Shown here piece by piece: positions 1-5,277 of a DNA stretch of 5,290 nucleotides (the first letter of the stretch is position 1; each line of letters opens with the position of its first letter). The notes beneath the pieces are model-generated. The model was not told the origin of the DNA, searched no databases, and saw only the letters and a list, made by a program, of their open reading frames with translations. The stretch covers positions 1 through 5,290 of the forward strand of contig JAOZRF010000231.1 of assembly GCA_029940245.1 (NCBI GenBank), in the 5' to 3' direction. The stretch is from Desulfobacula sp. Lineage in GTDB: Bacteria; Desulfobacterota; Desulfobacteria; Desulfobacterales; Desulfobacteraceae. The position numbers and the translations under genes were made by a program.

Positions 1-2
1 TA

Positions 3-76
3 TGAACAGAGGCACAGAGGTACAGAGTTTCAAAGGCACAGAGGCACAGAGGCACAGAGGCACAGAGGCACAGAGG
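3..76 (+). repeat. Tandem array of an 8-bp unit (GGCACAGA)
   Basis: Five perfect consecutive GGCACAGA units fill 35-74. Upstream, in the same 8-base register, are TGAACAGA (3-10), GGCACAGA (11-18), GGTACAGA (19-26) and GTTTCAAA (27-34). The array may continue beyond the left edge. Because 8 is not a multiple of 3, three units translate to an 8-residue period (GTEAQRHR), which makes a spurious N-terminal extension of the downstream gene. Similar GTEAQRHR translations occur upstream of four-helix-bundle genes in other genomes, as I recall; that recollection is not checked here. Confidence 0.93.
19..47 (+). repeat. Left inverted-repeat arm of the four-helix cassette
   Basis: This segment is the reverse complement of 448-476 at 25 of 29 positions. 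The core AGTTTCAAAGGCACAGAG (26-43) is matched perfectly by 452-469. The non-periodic GTTTCAAA block is present in both arms, so the match is not simply two stretches of low-complexity repeat. Confidence 0.9.
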
Positions 77-77
77 A
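72..77 (+). promoter_or_regulatory. Shine-Dalgarno AGAGGA that decides the start at 86
   Basis: AGAGGA lies eight bases before the ATG at 86 and is formed by the end of the last 8-bp repeat unit plus one following base. Every perfect unit carries AGAGG, so the array offers several such motifs, but only the last one is suitably spaced from a start codon that begins family homology. Confidence 0.6.
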
Positions 78-85
78 TAGAAAAA

Positions 86-442
86 ATGAGAAATTACAGA
101 GACCTTATTGTTTGGCAAAAATTTGTACATTTTGTCACTGTAATATATCAAACAACAAAGACATTCCCTAAAGATGAAGTCTTTGGATTGGTTTCGCAGA
201 TGAGACGTAGTGCTGTTTCTATACCAAGCAATATAGCAGAAGGTTACGGTCGAAGGTCAACCAATGATTATCTTCGCTTTTTGCAGATAGCAATGGGATC
301 GGTTTACGAGTTACAAACCCAGATGGAGATCGCTAAAAATCTTAAGTACTTATTATCAAGTCTGTTTGAAGAAATTTATGAATTAAATCGAGAAATTGAA
401 CGAATGCTTAGCAGCTTGATTAATAAAGTAAGAGCCAAATAA
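86..442 (+). CDS. Four-helix bundle protein (S23 / 23S rRNA intervening-sequence protein family)
   Basis: This is a complete 118-residue protein of the four-helix bundle family first described as ORFs inside intervening sequences of 23S rRNA genes; the accessory protein Avd of diversity-generating retroelements has the same fold. The family signature is clear: an N-terminal 'YRDLIVWQK' helix (residues 4-12), FPKDE (27-31), GLVSQMRRSAVSIPSNIAEGYGR (34-56, spanning the conserved helix-turn region), a YLRFLQIAMGS helix (62-72) with the following YELQTQ, and a final amphipathic helix (about 93-112). The length is typical. The reading frame stays open upstream to an ATG at position 2, but those 28 codons are only translated tandem repeat. 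The ATG at 86 has an AGAGGA Shine-Dalgarno eight bases upstream and starts where family homology begins. The biochemical role of stand-alone members is not established; nucleic-acid binding is often proposed. No reverse transcriptase or template repeat is visible, so an Avd role is not supported here. Confidence 0.9.
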   Translation: MRNYRDLIVWQKFVHFVTVIYQTTKTFPKDEVFGLVSQMRRSAVSIPSNIAEGYGRRSTNDYLRFLQIAMGSVYELQTQMEIAKNLKYLLSSLFEEIYELNREIERMLSSLINKVRAK

Positions 443-447
443 ATTTT

Positions 448-476
448 GTCACTCTGTGCCTTTGAAACTTTGTGCC
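448..476 (-). repeat. Right inverted-repeat arm of the four-helix cassette
   Basis: Inverted counterpart of 19-47 with four mismatches in 29 and an 18-bp uninterrupted core at 452-469. It begins six bases after the stop codon of the four-helix gene and is followed directly by a run of six T (477-482). In a read-through transcript the two arms could pair into a long stem enclosing the whole gene. Confidence 0.9.
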
Positions 477-518
477 TTTTTTAAAATTTTGTTGTAAGAA
501 ATAGCAAATATAAGCGTC

Positions 519-524
519 TATAAT
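519..524 (+). promoter_or_regulatory. Candidate -10 box (TATAAT) upstream of the large secreted-protein gene
   Basis: A perfect TATAAT lies in the 225-bp gap before the large gene. No good -35 is found at the usual spacing: TTGTAA (492-497) is 21 bases away, which is too far for a standard sigma-70 site. If used, it would give an mRNA leader of about 135-140 bases that includes the dyads at 535-575. This is a sequence match only. Confidence 0.3.
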
Positions 525-534
525 TATAAATGAG

Positions 535-575
535 AGTTAAGATCAAAAGCGATTTAACTAAATAATAATTATTTA
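535..575 (+). promoter_or_regulatory. Two abutting dyads in the leader of the large gene
   Basis: First dyad: AGTTAA (535-540) pairs with TTAACT (554-559), and ATC (542-544) with GAT (551-553), around an AAAAGC loop with one bulged G. Second dyad: TAAATAATAATTATTTA (559-575), a perfect 8-bp inverted repeat around a single central A. They share base 559. An AT-rich perfect palindrome of this size could be a regulator-binding site or a weak RNA hairpin. It is followed by the purine-rich AAGGGGAGGTGAAG and a three-codon ORF (ATG at 600, stop ending at 611). The rest of the gap to the gene at 668 shows only its ribosome binding site. No known riboswitch class was recognised. Confidence 0.35.
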
Positions 576-657
576 AGGGGAGGTGAAGCCGGATTTTCAA
601 TGTTTGATTAGGATAAATGCAAAAATTTTAACCAAATTGATTAACTTTTAAGTGAAG

Positions 658-662
658 AGGAG
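658..662 (+). promoter_or_regulatory. Shine-Dalgarno AGGAG of the large secreted-protein gene
   Basis: AGGAG, within the longer purine run GAAGAGGAGA, is five bases before the ATG at 668. It supports that start, which is also the one that places a clean signal peptide at the N terminus. Confidence 0.8.
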
Positions 663-667
663 ATAAC

Positions 668-745
668 ATGAGGCACAAAACATTAAGTGTGCTGCTGGCA
701 GCTATTTTTATGGTGATGATTATGACCATAGGGAGCGTTCAGGCA
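668..745 (+). other. Sec signal peptide of the large secreted protein
   Basis: Residues 1-26: positively charged n-region (R2, H3, K4), hydrophobic stretch LSVLLAAIFMVMIMTIG, and a V-Q-A cleavage motif before ATKT. There is no lipobox cysteine, so a lipoprotein is unlikely. The mature protein would begin just before the first GWNLI module. Confidence 0.85.
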
Positions 746-3700
746 GCGACTAAAACAATTTCGTTGGTGTCTGGGTGGAATTTGATCAACACGCCCATTC
801 AGCCTACAAGTACCGCGATAACTGATGTCTTGTCAGGTATCAGTTACGCAAGCGCATGGAGCTGGGATGCCGCCGGATCTAAATGGTGTGTATACCTTTC
901 GGACGGAACTACTCAGGCCTATGCCGACTCCAAGGGATTTGGTGTGCTTTCCACAATTTCAGCCGGCCAGGGTTTCTGGGTGAATGTGAACACTGCAGCT
1001 ACCCTGTCCATTGACGGGGCTGCGCCTGGAGCCACAGATCAAACCCTGGTTAAAGGCTGGAATCTCATCGGCTCAAAAAAGGATGAATCCAAGACAGTTT
1101 CATCAGTACTGTCCATGCTGACCTCGTCTGGTGTGAATGCTGTAACGCTTTGGACCTGGAATGCCGCTGAACAAAAATGGGATGTTGCCATTCCATCTTA
1201 TACTGCTACTGAACTGGCAACCTATATTGGAGCAAAAGGCTTTAATCCAATTGCAGCCATAGCCTCAACATCCGGTTTCTGGGTAAATGCATCTGCCGGG
1301 GGCTCTGTAACTGAAACTCCACCCACGGTGGGAAAAGCATATAAGACCACGGGCGAAAATGCCTATGTGGCCCTGGCCAATGTGCCCGTGTACGTAAACG
1401 GTGTGCTCATCGGCCAGACCGACTCCAATGGTAATTTTTCACTGCCAAGCGACATAAAGACAACCGATGTTATTACAATCGGTTCCGGTGATGCTTTTAC
1501 TGTTTCAGCCTCACAGATCGTGGCCGGAGCACTTTATATGTTCGCCCAGGATCAGGATACAAACAAGGTGTCATTGTTAGCCGTTGATTCAATTGACAAA
1601 CCAACACCAAAGAAAATTACAAGTTCTGATGGAAAAGCATCCATTACCATAACCAGCATGAAACTTAAAAAGGACATCACTGTAGCCGTAACGCCATATA
1701 AAACAGCGATATCCGCTCCAAATGTAGCCGGCATTAAGGTTCTTGATCCCCAATATGTTGTGGTTGCAGGTGCTGATGTGATCTATGTGGATTCTAACGC
1801 CAACAACATCAGCTTGGAAGAGGCCGGTTTTGAGGGAGTTGTCTATCCCCAGGCATCCAATTTCCTGGGTGATATGACGGGTGAAACCATTTATAACTAC
1901 CTGGGTGCGGATGATCCGTCAAAGGCAGTTGGTTCTCTTGACCTGTTGCAATACAAAGATGGTGTCTGGACAAAAGTGGGCGCGGCTGAGCTTGCAGAAG
2001 CGATCAGCCAGGGCAAGTCTGCAGACGATAATGATACACTTGAAGCCGGACCCAAAAATTACTACCTCAAAGTACAAAGCGGTGTACAGCCAGATACCGG
2101 CCTTTACCCGTTTGTGTTTGTATTTAAAATGCAATTCCTTGCCGGCAGCATTGACCTGACCTTGACCAATGGCGGTATCCTGTATCAGGCTGCCGCAGGT
2201 GATACCCTGGTTACTGTTGACACGGAAGGCAAAGGCGTTGTTATTGAAGAAAGTTTTGGCGATTCAGTCGTGGGTGCCATGGTGACGTCAGATAATTCAG
2301 ATAATTTTGGGGCCACTGCTGCTAACGGCACAGCCAAGGTCAGTTACATACTGCCGCCGGACAACCCCAACATTGCACTGATCATCAAAAAAGACGGTTA
2401 TTTTGATGCCAGTATCACGATCAATGTGGTGAATGACACTGCCAAGACCATTACAATGCTGGAACGGCCGGATACTGCAGCAGTGGGCGGTAATATTTTC
2501 GACACGGCAACCACTGAAGGCATTGCCAAAGCCAAAGTAACCCTTAAAAACCCCATTGTTCTGGACAAGATTGCCGATGATGGTGAAATCATTCAGGTCG
2601 GTCTTGACGGTGATGCTACTTATACCTGGGAGATTAGAAAACAGGGAGCTGCGGACACAGATTCCTGGCTGACTGTGGATGAAGGCCTGGGCAGCGCAGG
2701 AAAGAACCAGATCACCAAGACGGATATAAAAACAAAACTTATCACCAACTATAATTCGCTTACCGAGGATGAAAAGGCCGTTGTCGGTGCAAACCCCATC
2801 GGCACCTATGATGTAAAGATAACTGTGAGCCACCCGTTTGGAACGGGCGAAGCATACGTTGAAACCGCCACGGGTTATCTGGATATTACATTTAATATTG
2901 ATGATTATATGACTTCTTCCGTTGCAATGGCTCAGCTTGGCGCTGTGTCAGTTTTCGGTGGAAAAGACATGGGTTTTTATTATGCCACAGCTCCGGTGAC
3001 TGGTGATATTGCCTGGACATGGCAGGTGACTATCAATTCCTGGGATGATGCCAATGGAAACGACGTTCCAGATGATGGGGAGATTGATAAGTTGTTTGAA
3101 TCAGTTCCCACGGATATTCCATTTTTTAGTTTTGTAGATGCACTGAATATGGTTCAAAAAAACTATATGGCATTTTTGGTTGGGCCGGACGGTGGGTTTA
3201 ATGATCCAGCTGCCGCGGGTATGTCATATCTTGAATATGGATTTTCAGTAAAAATTGCGTTTACTGCCACCTATGATTTAAATGGTACGCCAATGGAAAA
3301 CGGATCCTTTGCCGAATTTGATATCACGGCAGATAATCCCATGGAAACCCTCGTGGTTGGAAAGCTCCAGATTACGCCTAATACGACAGTTGCGTTTGAG
3401 GCTGTGCAGGAAACCGACGAAGCAGGTGATTATCTCTTTACCTTTCTGGATCCCCAGTTGAGCGGTCTTCTGGGCCTGTATGCCGCGGCCGATGCTTACA
3501 CGCCGAACAGCGTTTTTCTGGTAGAAGAGACCTATCCCCTGATCAAAGGCTGGATCACAGCAGCGGATCTGGGACTTGATCCGATTACTCCGCCTGCAGG
3601 TGAAGAAAAGGTTCCGGATTGGATTGAAACTTTTGAAGGTGCCACGGAGGCTGCGCCAAGCATTACAACCGGTAACGGAGCCTGGGCCGTTGATGGAAAC

Positions 3701-4399
3701 GACCTTAATGATATTCAGTGGTGGTTGATTGAAGACGGTTCAAATGGCCCGGCCAATCAGGGTGTTGACTATCCGGTTCTTGCGGATGGCGATCCTGCCA
3801 ACCTTTTAGATGCCTTTAGTGCAACTCATCAGGCATGGTTCGGCAGCAAAACAACCTGGACATTCAGCGATTCAACAGGCAATACATCCAGTGGCGCTAA
3901 GAACGGCACGCTGACATCACCTGAAATTGATCTCACTGACTTCTCCTTTGCAACCCTTGATCTTGCATCCTGGTTTGAAGTTGAAAGTGTTGATGTCGCC
4001 AAATGGCAGTATGACCAGATGAAGGTGAGGGTAGCCGTTGTTGCTGATTCCTATCCCGTGACCATTGGTGACTACACCTTTGAGAGCGCCACGGATTATA
4101 AGATCGTGGCGTTCATGAATCCGGATAATGAAGCCGCCATACAGAGTGCGCCAATCAACTACAGCTCAGGCGGAAATGATGTGGTACCGATCTGGATCAA
4201 GGTAACCAGGAATCTGAACGCGTTTGTTGGTCACAAAATCAAACTCCAGTTTTTCTTCAACAGCCAGGATTCACTGTTTAATGGCTGGAGAGGCTGGGGA
4301 GTTGATGATATCTCAATCCTGAATCAGGACAGTGAGCTTCCATTTACACTGGAGAGTTCTAATTACTGGTGGAAAACACCCGTTAGAAGTGCTGAATAA
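668..4399 (+). CDS. Large secreted multidomain surface protein (GWNLI/GFWVN modules, regulatory-like and Ig-like domains, C-terminal MAM/jelly-roll-like domain)
   Basis: The 1243-residue product is almost certainly exported. It has a Sec signal peptide with a basic start (MRHK), a hydrophobic core, and probable cleavage after VQA (residue 26). Domains in order: two copies of a ~90-residue module (28-117, 125-214) with GWNLI, a WxW...KW aromatic core and GFWVN; a carboxypeptidase-regulatory-like fold (about 220-300, with TDSNGNFSLP); a segment without clear assignment (300-500); a second regulatory-like fold (515-598, with IIKKDGYFDASITINV); the start of a third (604-630) whose second half may reappear at 905-955; two TW-containing Ig/PKD-like segments (647-745, 777-890); and a C-terminal MAM/immune-inhibitor-A-like or 'choice-of-anchor J'-like domain (983-1219) ending GWGVDDISI. 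Only one cysteine (C74) is present. No protease motif, LPXTG or PEP-CTERM signal is visible, so a structural, adhesive or sugar-binding surface role is inferred rather than enzymatic. No specific function can be assigned. Confidence 0.88.
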   Translation: MRHKTLSVLLAAIFMVMIMTIGSVQAATKTISLVSGWNLINTPIQPTSTAITDVLSGISYASAWSWDAAGSKWCVYLSDGTTQAYADSKGFGVLSTISAGQGFWVNVNTAATLSIDGAAPGATDQTLVKGWNLIGSKKDESKTVSSVLSMLTSSGVNAVTLWTWNAAEQKWDVAIPSYTATELATYIGAKGFNPIAAIASTSGFWVNASAGGSVTETPPTVGKAYKTTGENAYVALANVPVYVNGVLIGQTDSNGNFSLPSDIKTTDVITIGSGDAFTVSASQIVAGALYMFAQDQDTNKVSLLAVDSIDKPTPKKITSSDGKASITITSMKLKKDITVAVTPYKTAISAPNVAGIKVLDPQYVVVAGADVIYVDSNANNISLEEAGFEGVVYPQASNFLGDMTGETIYNYLGADDPSKAVGSLDLLQYKDGVWTKVGAAELAEAISQGKSADDNDTLEAGPKNYYLKVQSGVQPDTGLYPFVFVFKMQFLAGSIDLTLTNGGILYQAAAGDTLVTVDTEGKGVVIEESFGDSVVGAMVTSDNSDNFGATAANGTAKVSYILPPDNPNIALIIKKDGYFDASITINVVNDTAKTITMLERPDTAAVGGNIFDTATTEGIAKAKVTLKNPIVLDKIADDGEIIQVGLDGDATYTWEIRKQGAADTDSWLTVDEGLGSAGKNQITKTDIKTKLITNYNSLTEDEKAVVGANPIGTYDVKITVSHPFGTGEAYVETATGYLDITFNIDDYMTSSVAMAQLGAVSVFGGKDMGFYYATAPVTGDIAWTWQVTINSWDDANGNDVPDDGEIDKLFESVPTDIPFFSFVDALNMVQKNYMAFLVGPDGGFNDPAAAGMSYLEYGFSVKIAFTATYDLNGTPMENGSFAEFDITADNPMETLVVGKLQITPNTTVAFEAVQETDEAGDYLFTFLDPQLSGLLGLYAAADAYTPNSVFLVEETYPLIKGWITAADLGLDPITPPAGEEKVPDWIETFEGATEAAPSITTGNGAWAVDGNDLNDIQWWLIEDGSNGPANQGVDYPVLADGDPANLLDAFSATHQAWFGSKTTWTFSDSTGNTSSGAKNGTLTSPEIDLTDFSFATLDLASWFEVESVDVAKWQYDQMKVRVAVVADSYPVTIGDYTFESATDYKIVAFMNPDNEAAIQSAPINYSSGGNDVVPIWIKVTRNLNAFVGHKIKLQFFFNSQDSLFNGWRGWGVDDISILNQDSELPFTLESSNYWWKTPVRSAE
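749..1309 (+). repeat. Two tandem protein modules of the GWNLI...GFWVN type
   Basis: Copy 1 covers residues 28-117 and copy 2 residues 125-214. Shared landmarks are GWNLI (36-40 and 130-134), VLS (54-56 and 147-149), WxW followed by [DN]AA and KW (W64/W66/W73 and W162/W164/W171), KGF (89-91 and 190-192), and GFWVN (102-106 and 203-207). The copies are diverged in sequence, so the duplication is old. Each copy looks like a small beta-rich, aromatic-rich extracellular module. I know this pattern from large surface proteins of sulfate-reducing Desulfobacterota, but cannot name a characterised function. Confidence 0.8.
3047..3082 (+). other. EF-hand-type calcium-binding loop within the large protein
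   Basis: Residues 794-805 read DANGNDVPDDGE. D794, N796, N798, D802 and E805 fall at loop positions 1, 3, 5, 9 and 12 of the canonical EF-hand/dockerin calcium loop. D799 replaces the usual glycine at position 6. It lies inside the second Ig/PKD-like segment, where it could stabilise an extracellular fold with Ca2+. Metal binding is inferred from spacing alone. Confidence 0.5.
3614..4324 (+). other. C-terminal MAM / jelly-roll-like domain of the large protein
   Basis: Residues about 983-1219 have the hallmarks of the concanavalin-like domain found in MAM, immune-inhibitor-A C-terminal and 'choice-of-anchor J' families: an opening DWIETFEG, an aromatic WTFSDSTG strand, LTSPEIDLT followed by ATLDLASWFEVE, IKLQFFFNSQD, and a closing GWRGWGVDDISI. 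These domains usually bind ligands or partner proteins at the surface. No catalytic domain accompanies it here. The exact subfamily needs a profile search. Confidence 0.6.
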
Positions 4400-4420
4400 T
4401 AAACTTTTAACCTTTTAACC

Positions 4421-4462
4421 AACTATTAGGAGCGGCCAACGTCGCTCCTAATAGTTTATTTT
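4421..4462 (+). terminator. Intrinsic terminator after the large secreted-protein gene
   Basis: A perfect 14-bp stem (AACTATTAGGAGCG, 4421-4434, with 4443-4456) can extend by a G-U and a C-G pair to leave a CAAC loop. It is followed by TTATTTT (4456-4462 region). The hairpin starts 21 bases after the stop codon. The T tract is interrupted by one A, but stem length and position make Rho-independent termination likely. The opposite-strand flank is not T-rich, so it probably works in the + direction only. Confidence 0.8.
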
Positions 4463-4493
4463 AAACTGTGCATATTTCGATTTTTTATAAAAA

Positions 4494-4586
4494 CATCAAT
4501 TTTTTTCTTGATATTTCAAGATTATGCTTGTAATAATGAACCTCATCAACTTTTACTTGATATTCCAGGATTATGGTTGTAGTAAT
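4494..4586 (+). repeat. Two direct repeats (43-44 bp) upstream of the small envelope-protein gene
   Basis: Copy 1 is 4494-4537 and copy 2 is 4544-4586. The 31-base core starting CTTGATATT (4507-4537 and 4556-4586) matches at 27 positions at an offset of exactly 49; the preceding CATCAA + T-rich block differs by one base in length. Copy 1 also contains the dyad CTTGA-TATT-TCAAG, partly degraded in copy 2. The pair fills most of the intergenic gap between the terminator and the gene at 4634. Near-integral helical spacing (about five turns) would suit paired regulator sites, but a simple tandem duplication explains it as well. Confidence 0.8.
4508..4537 (+). promoter_or_regulatory. Candidate promoter within the first direct repeat
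   Basis: TTGATA (4508-4513) is followed after 18 bases by AATAAT (4532-4537), a plausible though imperfect sigma-70-type pair. The second copy retains TTGATA (4557-4562), with the weaker AGTAAT at the same spacing. A separate TATAAT sits at 4606-4611 without a good -35. Which, if any, is used cannot be decided from sequence. Confidence 0.3.
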
Positions 4587-4633
4587 AATATACAAAAAAG
4601 ATCAGTATAATTTGCGGGATAAAGGAAAAAAAT

Positions 4634-5269
4634 ATGTCGAGATGTGAACACATAAAATCCAATATTTTAACTCTTATCACCCTGTTCTTTTTTACCTTGG
4701 TTCTCGGTGGACTCATGGGATTGGCCACGGCTTTTGCAGTAGAAATGCCTCCAGTTCCAGGGCAGGTTTATCATAAATCGTCTGAATCGGGCCAGGAGTC
4801 CGGAAATGTTGAATCTCTTCCACCTTCCGTGAAAAAAATGGATGAGCAGATCAAAGAGGGAACAAAAATATTAAGAAAAGGATTCAGCACACCGGAATTA
4901 GAAACAAAAATTGAACCGGAATCTGAATCAAAAGCTGAGTCAGAAACAGAGCAAAGTATTGAGGCAAAGCTGGAGAATAATTCCCCTTCGACCGAAGTCG
5001 TGGTCAAAAGCGAAACAGAACAACCTGTTGTAGAGACTGAAACATCCATGTCACTGAAAAAAGAGACGCAATCAGATTCTTATGCGCCATCCGAAGACAA
5101 AGAAGCTGAAGTTGCAGACGGGGATCAAAACTCAAAAGTATGCGCTATCGGAGTTGCTACAAGCAGCAAAGTAAGTTATATAGGGTTTTTCTTAAAAGGA
5201 TTGATTATTTTCACTATGGTTGGAATAGCCTGTTTTGCATTTTTAAGAAAGTTTGTTTTTAAAACTTAA
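4634..5269 (+). CDS. Hypothetical envelope protein: signal peptide, Glu/Ser-rich linker, C-terminal membrane anchor
   Basis: I do not recognise this 211-residue protein. The start is supported by AAAGGA seven bases upstream. Residues 11-33 form a hydrophobic segment after a short polar N terminus; A-F-A (33-35) before VEMPP looks like a signal-peptidase site, though an uncleaved anchor is possible. Residues 36-180 are hydrophilic and low in predicted fold, with a strongly acidic Glu/Ser/Thr/Lys-rich stretch (about 86-160) containing SETEQ twice (103-107, 126-130). A second hydrophobic segment (about 183-204, interrupted by K188) ends in R205, K206 and K210, consistent with a C terminus in the cytoplasm. 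Cysteines are C4, C170 and C200. The protein would span the periplasm as a flexible tether or spacer. A terminator separates it from the upstream gene, so cotranscription is unlikely. Confidence 0.75.
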   Translation: MSRCEHIKSNILTLITLFFFTLVLGGLMGLATAFAVEMPPVPGQVYHKSSESGQESGNVESLPPSVKKMDEQIKEGTKILRKGFSTPELETKIEPESESKAESETEQSIEAKLENNSPSTEVVVKSETEQPVVETETSMSLKKETQSDSYAPSEDKEAEVADGDQNSKVCAIGVATSSKVSYIGFFLKGLIIFTMVGIACFAFLRKFVFKT

Positions 5270-5277
5270 ATCCTTAC

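Larger units (their letters stand above)
19..476 (+). mobile_element. Putative IVS-like cassette: inverted repeats enclosing a four-helix-bundle gene
   Basis: The element is about 458 bp with near-perfect terminal inverted repeats and one intact cargo gene that nearly fills it. This mirrors intervening sequences in bacterial 23S rRNA, which have complementary ends and often encode an S23 protein. Here no rRNA sequence flanks it, so it would be an intergenic relative. There is no transposase, and no target-site duplication is obvious (the left flank is only 18 bases and is itself repeat). Any mobility would need factors from elsewhere. The boundaries are the limits of the arm match, not proven ends. 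A pair of chromosomal repeats that happens to flank the gene is the alternative reading. Confidence 0.5.

Noticed and set aside
3..76. CRISPR-like array
   Set aside because: The units are 8 bp and directly adjacent with no spacers.
86..442. Avd accessory gene of a diversity-generating retroelement
   Set aside because: The fold family is shared, but there is no reverse transcriptase, template repeat or variable repeat in the window, and the flanking inverted repeats fit the IVS-type group better.
541..600. Possible c-di-GMP (GEMM) riboswitch suggested by GGTGAAGCCGG before a surface-protein gene
   Set aside because: The GCAAAGCC-type core, GGCAAACC half and GNRA loop expected of GEMM-I are missing, and the paired stems cannot be drawn.
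1881..2159. 92-codon open frame in another + frame inside the large gene
   Set aside because: It overlaps the coding sequence and its translation shows no domain or good start context. It is a by-product of the real frame.
2297..2833. 178-codon open frame on the minus strand inside the large gene
   Set aside because: It lies wholly opposite a strong coding frame with clear domains. Its translation is Cys/Ile-rich with no recognisable family and no evident ribosome binding site, so it is a shadow frame.
668..4399. Secreted metalloprotease, because the C-terminal domain resembles that of immune inhibitor A
   Set aside because: No HExxH zinc motif or other protease signature is visible anywhere in the 1243 residues.
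4404..4419. Tandem CTTTTAAC CTTTTAAC just after the stop codon of the large gene
   Set aside because: Two copies of an 8-base AT-rich word are expected by chance in such sequence, and it lies outside the terminator stem.
4771..5049. Minus-strand open frame opposite the envelope gene
   Set aside because: The Ser/Asp/Val-rich translation simply mirrors the Glu/Ser-rich linker encoded on the + strand.
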